Below, piece after piece: positions 1-6,106 of a stretch of DNA of 7,412 nucleotides. The notes under the pieces were generated by a model that saw only the letters and a list, made by a program, of their open reading frames with translations, was not told the DNA's origin and made no database searches. Position numbers and translations under genes: made by a program. Position 1 is the stretch's first letter; every line of letters begins with the position of its first letter. The stretch is from Candidatus Aminicenantota bacterium (GTDB taxonomy: Bacteria; Acidobacteriota; Aminicenantia; Aminicenantales; Aminicenantaceae): NCBI GenBank assembly GCA_030617525.1, contig JAUWVG010000101.1:1-7412 (forward strand). Reading direction: 5' to 3'.

Positions 1-2056
1 ATGTGGGGCATTTTTCATCAGGAAGCGAGGCTCCGCAGACTTTGCAGACGATATCGAACAAATCTTTGGAATTGTTATCCGTCTCTCCGATGTGTCTTTC
101 TAGGACCTTGGCGATAGCATCGGGCAGAGATTGGACAAGGCTTCCTTCGGTAAAAATTGGCTCCGAACCGCCTATCCCTTTGAGTTGAGCGATGATCTCC
201 TTGGGGTCCACTCCGCTTCTCATGGAAAGCGAAATGAGTCGTCCGATGGCTTCCACATCGGCCATTGTAGAGTACCCGCTTTTTCCGATACTGGCAAAAA
301 CTTCGAAGGGTTTTTGGTTGAAATAGGATATGGTGACGTAGAGGTTGCCGAAACCTGTGTTGATTTTGTCTGTCACAGAGGGGAGAGAGTTGGGACGTTC
401 TTTGGGATGAAGTTTCTTAAATGGGAGGGATCTATACAGGACCTGTTCGGCCCGGCAGCCGTCCCTGTAAATAGTGATGCCCTTGGTTTTTAATTCGTTG
501 GCGAGAAGGTAAGCCTTTTCCACATCTTCAAGCGAAGCGGTGTTTGGGAAATTTATGGTTTTAGACACCGAATTATCCACATGTTTCTGGAAAGCGGCCT
601 GCATCCTGATGTGCCATTCGGGAGAAATATCATGGGCTGTAACGAAATATTCTGGGATGTCCTCGTCGGGATGGGCATCCCTCCACTCTTGAAAAAGGGG
701 ATGAATGTCTTTGAGCTCTCTGTCAATGATTTTAGAGATAAACTCAAAAGCAAAGACAGGCTCGATACTGGAGGAGCAGGCGGCAAGACGTGCGATTGTT
801 CCTGTTGGGGCAATAGTAATGACGGTGGCGTTCCGCATGGCCTTGTCTTTGTAGATAGATTTATCTATGTTCGGAAAGGAACCCCTGCTTTCGGCCAAAC
901 TTTGGGATTCAGACTCTGCTGTTTTTCTTAAAAATGCAGCGATCTTTTCTGCCAGGTGAAGAGCTTCCAAAGAATCGTATTTGATCTTCATCTTGATCAG
1001 CAGATCGGCCCATCCCATAACCCCTAATCCAATCCGCCGGTTCCCTTTTGTGGTGTCTGCAATCTTGGGCAGAGGATACTTATTGACCTCTATGACGTTA
1101 TCGAGGAACCGCACAGCCACGCAGATGACCTGTTTGAATTTCTCCCAGTCAAACAGGGTTTTATCTTTCGGATTAAAAAAATTAAGAAGATTTATCGATC
1201 CGAGATTGCATGATTCATAGTTGTGAAGGGGCTGCTCCCCACAGGGATTGGTGGCACTGATCGGTCCCAGGTGTTTTGTGGGATTGTGTTTATTGATTTG
1301 GTCTATAAAAATGAGTCCCGGATCTCCGACAGCCCAAGCCGATTTGACGATCATGCGAAAAATCTTACGGGCATTCTTTTTCCCTGCGTTTTTCTTGAGA
1401 TAGGGATCATAGAGAACATAATCGTCATCCTTTTTCAAGGCTGTTATAAATCGATCGGTGATGGCCACTGAGATATTGAAGTTATTGATGTCTTTGCCGT
1501 CTCTTTTCATCAAAATAAAATCTTCGATATCAGGATGGTCAACGCGAAGGATGCCCATATTGGCTCCGCGGCGTGTGCCTCCCTGTTTAACCGCTTCTGT
1601 AGCCGCGTCTATAACACGGAGAAAAGAGATCGGACCTGATGCGATACCCTGAGTTTTCTTCACAAAACTTCCCTTGGGGCGAAGAAGGCTGAAATCAAAA
1701 CCTGTTCCTCCTCCCTCTTTGTGGACAAGTGCTGTATTTTTGACAGTTTCAAAAATGGAATCCATAGAATCTGCTATAGGCAAAACAAAACATGCGCTCA
1801 AACACATGTCTCGACCGGCGCCGGTGAGAGTAGGGCTGTTGGGGAGAAAATCCCGGGACATCATCACATCAAAAAAGCGCTTTTTCCAGATTGTTTTTTC
1901 CTTTTCAGACTGTTCGGCTGAGGCGATGTATTCAGCAACCCTCATGAATAAATCAGAAGGGGATTTATCCAGAAAATTCCCATCCTTATCTGTCTTGAAG
2001 TATCTTGCTTTGAGTATTCTTAAGGCATTTTCAGAAAAACCTTCTCCTGTTTTCAT
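1..2056 (-). CDS. nrdJ: Class II (adenosylcobalamin-dependent) ribonucleoside reductase, C-terminus cut by window edge
   Basis: This cytoplasmic enzyme reduces ribonucleotides to deoxyribonucleotides, using adenosylcobalamin to make the active-site thiyl radical, so it needs no oxygen. The frame is open for 685 residues with no stop or frameshift. The catalytic loop N270-P-C272-G-E274 is present. The redox pair appears to be C89 (in SACFVLP) and C283 (in ESCNLGSINL); the 11-residue gap from C272 to C283 matches class II enzymes. Other family blocks are EGGGTGFDFS, KQGGTRRGANMG, the phosphate-binding APTGTI, HVDNSVSKTINFP and GITIYRDG. A TSCPE-type C-terminal domain follows (GRLISLSMRSGVDP), then a Cys-rich tail (C671-x2-C674 and C683) expected to reduce the active site; only a few residues should be missing. 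The N-terminus begins directly with the reductase N-domain and has no ATP-cone. The ATG at 2056 has the Shine-Dalgarno AGGAG at 2064-2068, 7 bases upstream. Identification is very secure. Confidence 0.97.
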   Translation of the reverse strand, partial: MKTGEGFSENALRILKARYFKTDKDGNFLDKSPSDLFMRVAEYIASAEQSEKEKTIWKKRFFDVMMSRDFLPNSPTLTGAGRDMCLSACFVLPIADSMDSIFETVKNTALVHKEGGGTGFDFSLLRPKGSFVKKTQGIASGPISFLRVIDAATEAVKQGGTRRGANMGILRVDHPDIEDFILMKRDGKDINNFNISVAITDRFITALKKDDDYVLYDPYLKKNAGKKNARKIFRMIVKSAWAVGDPGLIFIDQINKHNPTKHLGPISATNPCGEQPLHNYESCNLGSINLLNFFNPKDKTLFDWEKFKQVICVAVRFLDNVIEVNKYPLPKIADTTKGNRRIGLGVMGWADLLIKMKIKYDSLEALHLAEKIAAFLRKTAESESQSLAESRGSFPNIDKSIYKDKAMRNATVITIAPTGTIARLAACSSSIEPVFAFEFISKIIDRELKDIHPLFQEWRDAHPDEDIPEYFVTAHDISPEWHIRMQAAFQKHVDNSVSKTINFPNTASLEDVEKAYLLANELKTKGITIYRDGCRAEQVLYRSLPFKKLHPKERPNSLPSVTDKINTGFGNLYVTISYFNQKPFEVFASIGKSGYSTMADVEAIGRLISLSMRSGVDPKEIIAQLKGIGGSEPIFTEGSLVQSLPDAIAKVLERHIGETDNNSKDLFDIVCKVCGASLPDEKCPT

Positions 2057-2079
2057 CGTCACTCTCCTGTTGATTGGCA

Positions 2080-2129
2080 GCACTTGATGTGGTGTTAAAA
2101 CGAATATAAACCCCCACATGATGTAAGTC
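2080..2129 (-). promoter_or_regulatory. Paired direct repeat over the nrdJ promoter, candidate operator (possible NrdR boxes)
   Basis: On the minus strand the decamers ACATCATGTG (2115-2124) and ACATCAAGTG (2081-2090) are identical at 9 of 10 positions and lie 34 bases apart in the same orientation. One is in the -35/-10 spacer and the other just after the predicted start site. The 16-mer around the second copy, ACACCACATCAAGTGC (2080-2095), agrees at 11 of 16 positions with the NrdR box as I recall it (ACACTATATATAGTGT). NrdR boxes normally come in pairs over nrd promoters, about 31-32 bases centre to centre, so the position fits but the spacing and the core are off. An unrelated regulator is possible. 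Confidence 0.4.
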
Positions 2130-2131
2130 AA
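2103..2131 (-). promoter_or_regulatory. Sigma70-type promoter of nrdJ
   Basis: On the minus strand, a -35 box TTGACT (2126-2131) and a -10 box TATATT (2103-2108) are separated by exactly 17 bases. Transcription should start near 2096, giving an untranslated leader of about 40 bases that contains the nrdJ Shine-Dalgarno. It lies in the 117-base gap after the kinase stop codon, so nrdJ need not depend on the upstream thi operon. This is motif reading only, but both hexamers and the spacing are close to ideal. Confidence 0.7.
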
Positions 2132-2173
2132 GTAAATTTATCAATTATGTAGGAAAACACAAAAAAAGGGATT

Positions 2174-3286
2174 TTAAAACGAAATTGTGAATTGAATTCC
2201 ATGGGACGAATCTAAATGGACAGTGGCGTCAATTTGACGGGTAAAATCTTTCACCAATCGAAAACCAAAAGCTTTTTTATTGAATAAATCCATGCCCACT
2301 GGAAGTCCAATCCCGTTGTCTTTAATGATCAATTGCGTGGGGCCGTTTCTTTTCTGTCGCATTTGGATTTGTATTTCGCCTTCTCTTTCTTCAGGAAAGG
2401 CATGATTCAGCGAGTTGGAGACCAGCTCCTGGATGATTAAGGCGCAGGGGATAGCGTGATGAATATCCAGATAGATTTCCTTCACGTCTCTTTTCAGGCG
2501 GACATGTGTGATTCCTCTTGAGTGCTGCGAAAAAAGTTTCATCGTTTGCCATTTAACAAAGCTGGAGAAATCTATCCTGGAATAGTTCTTGTATTGATAA
2601 ATCTTTTCATAGATCTTGGCGAAGGACTCGAGCCGTGCATTCATGTTTTTTAGCGAAAGGGATGCGTCTTCATCTCGAATTTTTCTTGCATGATATTTGA
2701 GCATGAGAGTGAAAGCCTGAATGTTCCTTTTGACTTGATTTTGTATTTCATGAAGCAGCACGTCTTTTTCATCGAGAGTGGTTTTAATGAGGTCCTCGGC
2801 CATTTTTCTCTGTGTGATCTCCCTAACGACACTGAGGATAGCCTTTTCTCCCTTGTATTCAATGATTCTGGCACTGACTTCTACCGGCAGGATGCTGCCG
2901 TCAATTCTCCTGTCTCCGGATTCAAAAATGGCCACACCATCCTCTTCGAGCTTTGAGACGTTCACAGCGATATTTTCTCCAAATTCGGGAGCAACGAGGT
3001 CATTCAGCTTCATCGTGAGCATCTTTTCCTTGGAGTAACCCAATCGTGTGTACATATTTTTGTTGACGTCGAAAATATTTCCCTCTGTGTTATGGATGAT
3101 GATGCCGTCATTGGCATTTTCGAAAATCATCCGGTATCTCTTTTCGGACTCGATGAGTTTGGCCTCACTGTCGATGAGTGCCTGGGTGACATGTTCTCTT
3201 GTGAGTTTGAATACCTCCAGATCGTAGATTTTTTTGTGGAGATTTACGATATCAGCTATGAGTTGGTCTTTAGTTTTGTCTTTCAT
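2174..3286 (-). CDS. Soluble PAS-domain sensor histidine kinase (HisKA_2 type) without the usual phosphoacceptor His
   Basis: This 370-residue protein has no signal peptide or membrane segment, so it should sense a cytoplasmic signal. In order it has an N-terminal helical, probably coiled-coil stretch (about 1-50), a PAS domain (about 50-155, with YRMIFENANDGI, and REITQRK at its end), a HisKA_2-like dimerisation domain (about 170-240), and a HATPase domain (about 275-370). ATP-binding motifs are good: N-box QELVSNSLNHAF (286-297), D323-N-G-I-G-L, and FGFRLVK (340-346). The HisKA_2 signature, normally E-I-x-H-R-V-K-N, reads E180-I-Q-N-Q-V-K-R-N here, so the expected His is Asn183 and the next Arg is Gln184. 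The nearest His is H179. Phosphotransfer is therefore doubtful, or uses another residue. The gene starts 10 bases after thiM and is probably cotranscribed with the thi genes. Its start has only a weak Shine-Dalgarno (AGG, 9 bases upstream). No response regulator is seen here. Confidence 0.9.
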   Translation of the reverse strand: MKDKTKDQLIADIVNLHKKIYDLEVFKLTREHVTQALIDSEAKLIESEKRYRMIFENANDGIIIHNTEGNIFDVNKNMYTRLGYSKEKMLTMKLNDLVAPEFGENIAVNVSKLEEDGVAIFESGDRRIDGSILPVEVSARIIEYKGEKAILSVVREITQRKMAEDLIKTTLDEKDVLLHEIQNQVKRNIQAFTLMLKYHARKIRDEDASLSLKNMNARLESFAKIYEKIYQYKNYSRIDFSSFVKWQTMKLFSQHSRGITHVRLKRDVKEIYLDIHHAIPCALIIQELVSNSLNHAFPEEREGEIQIQMRQKRNGPTQLIIKDNGIGLPVGMDLFNKKAFGFRLVKDFTRQIDATVHLDSSHGIQFTISF

Positions 3287-3296
3287 GATTTTTTGC

Positions 3297-4109
3297 CTAT
3301 GACACGCTTATCTTTGCCCCGTCTTCTAATTGTTTTTTTTCGATGGAAAAGAGAGCATCCAGAAGAGCAATCTGAAAACTCCCTGGAGTTTTTGTTTTGG
3401 ATGCAGCTTGTTCACCGGCAAGCCCGAAGAAAGCAAGAGAAGTGGATGTTGCTTCAACAGGATCCGTATCCACAGCAAGGAAAGCACCGATGAGAGCGGT
3501 GGCCGTACAACCTGTTCCTGTTATGCAGCCCATGAGTTCGTGTCCATTGGAAATCCGGTGGATGCGTTCTCCATCTGTGACAAGATCTACGGCTCCAGTG
3601 ATGGCCAAAGTGGTGTCCAATTCTTTGGCCAGATAGATGGCGGCATCGGCAGCGTCGTCGACGGAGTGCAGGGAATCGACGCCTTTGGTCTTAGAATCCT
3701 TTTGGGCCAGCGAGAGGACTTCAGAGGCGTTTCCCCGGACGACGGTGATAGAAAGTTCGTCAATCAGCCGTTTGGCTGAATCAGTGCGCAGCTTAGTGGC
3801 TCCCGAACCAACAGGATCCAGTATGATGGGGACATTGAGAGCGTTGGCTTTTTTCCCGGCTTTAATCATCGACTCAATCCAATAAGGCGTGAGAGTTCCG
3901 ATGTTGAGCACAAGCGCACCTGCAAAAGAAACCATTTCTTCGACTTCCTCGTGAGCATGAGCCATAACCGGAGAAGCTCCGCAGGCAAGAAGAGCATTGG
4001 CCGTATAATTCATGACCACAAAATTTGTGATGTTGTGAATCAGGGGTTTTTTGCTTCTGAGGTTTTTCAAGTTTTCCGCCGCCTTCCTAGCGAGATGTGG
4101 ATTCGTCAA
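3297..4109 (-). CDS. thiM: Hydroxyethylthiazole kinase
   Basis: ThiM phosphorylates 4-methyl-5-(2-hydroxyethyl)thiazole with ATP, a salvage step that supplies the thiazole phosphate used by ThiE. Family motifs are clear: KPLIHNITNFVVMNYTANALL near the N-terminus, then GASPVMAHA, ILDPVGSGAT, VRGNASE, and the ATP/catalytic loop GCITGTGCTATALIGAF with the conserved Cys at residue 201. I chose the TTG at 4109: GGGAGGT (4114-4120) lies just upstream, with 5 bases between GGAGG and TTG. The result is a 270-residue protein, the usual length. The longer in-frame ATG at 4172 adds 21 unlike-family residues, has no Shine-Dalgarno, and would overlap thiL by 86 bases. With the TTG start the overlap is 23 bases, consistent with translational coupling. 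Function is secure; only the start is open. Confidence 0.95.
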   Translation of the reverse strand: MTNPHLARKAAENLKNLRSKKPLIHNITNFVVMNYTANALLACGASPVMAHAHEEVEEMVSFAGALVLNIGTLTPYWIESMIKAGKKANALNVPIILDPVGSGATKLRTDSAKRLIDELSITVVRGNASEVLSLAQKDSKTKGVDSLHSVDDAADAAIYLAKELDTTLAITGAVDLVTDGERIHRISNGHELMGCITGTGCTATALIGAFLAVDTDPVEATSTSLAFFGLAGEQAASKTKTPGSFQIALLDALFSIEKKQLEDGAKISVS

Positions 4110-5145
4110 TATTACCTCCCTGTTTTGAAAAATGATCCCATCCTTTAGGGGTGAAACGCTGTCGGGATCCATCTGGGAGTATCCAGTGGAAAATTCCGGC
4201 TTCGTTTGTCACTGTCCCGATTGTGGAGACAGAAACATCACTGATTTTCTTTATTGTATCTTTAATCTTTTCTACATTTTCCGGAGCGCATGTGATCACC
4301 AGTTCATAATCATCGCTGTCCCTGGTGCACAGCTCATAGGGATCTTTTTTATTTTGAGTACCGGAGTCTTTGAGAGCATCGCTGATGGGGAGATCTTTCC
4401 GGTTTAGTTCCGCTCCAACGCCGCTGTCCAAACAGATGTGGGCCAGATCTGCAAGAAGCCCGTCGCTTGTGTCGATCATGGCTGTGGCATATCCTGAAGA
4501 GGCGACGGCGTGTCCTTCGAGCGCTCTGTGATTTGGGGAAATATAGGCTTGGATTAAATGGTGATCGAGCGGGATGTTTTCACGTGTATTATGAAGGAGA
4601 AGCTCGAGTCCTCCGGCCGCTTCTCCCGGGAATCCTGTGACAAGAATAGCGTCGCCTTTGCAGGCTGTAGAGCGGCGGAGCGCATATCCTGCTTTGATTT
4701 CTCCAACCAGAGTGATATCGATAAATGTGGAGGATTCCACTTGTGTGACATTTCCTCCAATGACTGCCGCATGAAAAGGATTGAGTTCTGCAAGAAAACC
4801 TCTATACATGTCTTCGACATCACGGACTTTCATGTCGGATTTTAATCCCAAAGAAACAAGGGCATAAAGGGGACTTCCACCCATGGCTCCGATGTCACTG
4901 ATATTGACGGTCATGGCGCGTCGTCCCACGTCATAAAAATTCATAAATTCAGTTAAAAAATGTCGGCCTTCGACGACACTATCGCAGGTGATCAAAAGTT
5001 CAAATCCCTCTTTGGGTTGAATAACGGCGGAGTCATCTCCAATACCTAAGACGGTTCCTTCCACATAAAGACCTTCTAATTTTATAAGGTTGTCGATTCT
5101 GTGGATGAGACCGAATTCTCCGATATCTGACAGAGTTTCTCTCAT
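4087..5145 (-). CDS. thiL: Thiamine-monophosphate kinase
   Basis: ThiL makes the active cofactor thiamine diphosphate from thiamine monophosphate and ATP, the last step of the pathway. The 352-residue protein shows the PurM-like family layout: N-terminal GEFGLIHRI (9-17), the Mg-ATP motif GIGDDSAV (34-41), VVEGRHF (57-63), VNISDIGAMGGSP (80-92), GGNVT (130-134), MIDTSDGLLADL (223-234) and DDYEL (278-282), then GWDHF (335-339) near the end. It is some 25 residues longer than common ThiL proteins; part of the excess is a polar tail after GWDHF. The ATG overlaps the thiE stop in an ATGA junction, and GAAGG lies 6 bases upstream of it. The last 23 bases overlap thiM. Confidence 0.97.
   Translation of the reverse strand: MRETLSDIGEFGLIHRIDNLIKLEGLYVEGTVLGIGDDSAVIQPKEGFELLITCDSVVEGRHFLTEFMNFYDVGRRAMTVNISDIGAMGGSPLYALVSLGLKSDMKVRDVEDMYRGFLAELNPFHAAVIGGNVTQVESSTFIDITLVGEIKAGYALRRSTACKGDAILVTGFPGEAAGGLELLLHNTRENIPLDHHLIQAYISPNHRALEGHAVASSGYATAMIDTSDGLLADLAHICLDSGVGAELNRKDLPISDALKDSGTQNKKDPYELCTRDSDDYELVITCAPENVEKIKDTIKKISDVSVSTIGTVTNEAGIFHWILPDGSRQRFTPKGWDHFSKQGGNIDESTSR
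4114..4120 (-). promoter_or_regulatory. Ribosome binding site that decides the thiM start (TTG)
   Basis: The minus strand reads GGGAGGT here, the strongest Shine-Dalgarno in the operon. It lies inside the 3' end of thiL, with five bases between GGAGG and the TTG at 4107-4109. It supports TTG rather than the upstream ATG at 4172, whose 5' side has no purine-rich match. Confidence 0.7.
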
Positions 5146-5777
5146 GTCTTACCTTCGGTGAGTGCTCTGTAGAGTTCTTGCGTGGCTTCTTCTGGATTTG
5201 GCGAGCAGCATACAGCCGAGATGACGGCAATTCCTGCGGCTCCTGCCTCCAGAACATCTTGGGTGTTTCCAGGAGTGATTCCTCCAATGGCGATAATGGG
5301 GACCGGAATCGCCTTAACAACGTCCTTAAGTTTTTCAATCCCGGAAACAGGACCTGCATCTTCCTTTGAAGAAGTGGGAAAGATTGGGCCGAAGCCCACA
5401 TAATCCACCCCCTCTTCATAGCATTTTATAGCCTCGTCCAGGATGGCCGCCGATCCTCCGATAATTTTATCTTTTCCGAAAAGTCTGCGGGCCAGTGGAG
5501 CAGGAAAATCATCCTGTCCCAAATGAACGCCGTCTGCCTCTACGGCGATGGCTACATCGAGACGGTCGTTGACGATAAACGAAACTCCGGCCTCGACGCA
5601 AAGGCGCTTAATCCGTCGTGAATTGGCTATCATCTCTCTTGTTGATCCGGCTTTTTGCCGGAACTGAATGGTGTCGGCTCCTCCCCGGATTGCCAGTTCG
5701 GCCTGCTCAATATGGGAGAACCGGGATTGGAGGACGGTGTCTGTGATGACGTGGAGTTTCCCGATTAGCTTGGTCAT
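5142..5777 (-). CDS. thiE: Thiamine-phosphate synthase
   Basis: ThiE joins 4-amino-5-hydroxymethyl-2-methylpyrimidine diphosphate and thiazole phosphate to give thiamine monophosphate, which the next gene product, ThiL, phosphorylates. The 211-residue TIM-barrel protein has the family motifs: LHVITD at the start, TIQFRQK (usually QLREK), VNDRLDVAIAVEADGVHLGQDD, YVGFGPIFPTSSK, and the phosphate-binding end IAIGGITPGN followed by GAAGIAVISAV. I chose the ATG at 5777. An in-frame GTG at 5801 would add eight residues, but it lies upstream of the predicted -10 box and has no Shine-Dalgarno. The ATG also lacks one, so translation probably begins on a very short leader. It is the first gene of the thiE-thiL-thiM-kinase operon. 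Confidence 0.96.
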   Translation of the reverse strand: MTKLIGKLHVITDTVLQSRFSHIEQAELAIRGGADTIQFRQKAGSTREMIANSRRIKRLCVEAGVSFIVNDRLDVAIAVEADGVHLGQDDFPAPLARRLFGKDKIIGGSAAILDEAIKCYEEGVDYVGFGPIFPTSSKEDAGPVSGIEKLKDVVKAIPVPIIAIGGITPGNTQDVLEAGAAGIAVISAVCCSPNPEEATQELYRALTEGKT

Positions 5778-5791
5778 TTGAAGGCGAAAAA

Positions 5792-5820
5792 AGTGTAGCA
5801 CAGGGCAAAATTGTTGTCAA
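5792..5820 (-). promoter_or_regulatory. Sigma70-type promoter of the thiELM-kinase operon
   Basis: On the minus strand a perfect -35 box TTGACA (5815-5820) and a -10 box TACACT (5792-5797) are 17 bases apart. The -10 is preceded by TGC, an extended -10 motif. Transcription should begin near 5785, only about 8-10 bases before the thiE ATG at 5777. This rules out a TPP riboswitch in the leader of this transcript and also excludes the GTG at 5801 as its start codon. The reading rests on motif and spacing alone, but the match is close to consensus. Confidence 0.75.
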
Positions 5821-5915
5821 AATTGATGAAAACCAGCAGGAAAGGATTCATCATTCTTCCTCAAACGAACAACCAAGAAATTTTCTATCCAGCCGAAAGA
5901 TTATTATCCAATTGA

Positions 5916-5932
5916 CCCCAGATAAAATGGGG
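5916..5932. repeat. Small dyad, candidate activator or operator site
   Basis: CCCCA (5916-5920) and TGGGG (5928-5932) form a perfect 5-base inverted repeat around a 7-base AT-rich centre. It lies about 160 bases upstream of the start site predicted for the sigma54-type promoter, in the usual range for an enhancer-binding activator. It also sits within the spacer of a weak sigma70-like promoter, so a simple operator is another reading. No known regulator motif was recognised. Confidence 0.3.
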
Positions 5933-6058
5933 CATATCACCCGATGTTGAGTTAAATGACCCGTTTATTCTGATCTGGTTTTTCAGCTTTTTAAGGAATG
6001 TTCTTGTAATTCATTTAATTTCTTCCAGTTAGCCATGCTCACGGAAAGAATAATGTCA

Positions 6059-6074
6059 TGGCATAAATATTGCT
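6059..6074 (+). promoter_or_regulatory. Sigma54 (RpoN)-type -24/-12 promoter of the multiheme cytochrome
   Basis: TGGCAT (6059-6064) and TTGCT (6070-6074) match the sigma54 consensus TGGCAC-N5-TTGCW at every fixed base except the last base of the first element. GG and GC are exactly 10 bases apart, as this class requires. The start site would be near 6085, giving a leader of about 22 bases that contains the AAGGAG ribosome site at 6094-6099. A sigma54 promoter needs an AAA+ activator bound upstream; none is encoded in the window. Confidence 0.6.
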
Positions 6075-6106
6075 GCTAAAAGAAAGGTCATATAAGGAGT
6101 TATCGT

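Larger units (their letters stand above)
5778..6106. other. Divergent intergenic control region between thiE and the cytochrome
   Basis: No gene is supported in this AT-rich 329-base stretch. It holds the leftward thiE promoter (5792-5820), a GC-rich dyad CCCCA-N7-TGGGG (5916-5932) with nearby TGACCC-like repeats, and a weak rightward sigma70-like pair TTGACC (5912-5917) / TATCAC (5935-5940). It also has an inverted repeat GCCATG (6032-6037) / CATGGC (6057-6062), a sigma54-type promoter (6059-6074), and the cytochrome Shine-Dalgarno. I see nothing definite in 5830-5905. Confidence 0.7.

Noticed and set aside
131..931. Several plus-strand open frames over the 3' half of nrdJ
   Set aside because: All are antisense to the intact reductase frame and none gives a recognisable protein or a convincing start site.
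1674..2087. A 137-codon plus-strand open frame opposite nrdJ
   Set aside because: It lies wholly or almost wholly antisense to the conserved N-terminal part of nrdJ and its translation has no recognisable domain; the minus frame carries all family motifs.
2157..2176. Possible terminator after the kinase stop codon (a T-run on the minus strand)
   Set aside because: There is a run of seven T but no stable GC-rich stem before it, so a rho-independent terminator is not supported.
3092..3885. Plus-strand open frames opposite the kinase and thiM
   Set aside because: They are shadows of conserved minus-strand genes; one even spans the kinase-thiM junction, as a random frame would.
4132..4845. Plus-strand open frames opposite thiL
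   Set aside because: Antisense to the conserved ThiL motifs, with no family signature of their own.
5799..5801. GTG as the thiE start
   Set aside because: It lies upstream of the predicted -10 box, has no Shine-Dalgarno and adds residues that come before the normal family N-terminus.
5912..5940. Rightward sigma70 promoter TTGACC-17-TATCAC for the cytochrome
   Set aside because: The -10 hexamer is poor and the leader would be about 160 bases; the sigma54-type element much closer to the gene is the better candidate. Kept only as a note in the intergenic entry.
5778..6106. TPP riboswitch or other structured RNA in the divergent region
   Set aside because: I could not find the conserved TPP core elements on the minus strand, and the predicted thiE start site leaves no space for it.
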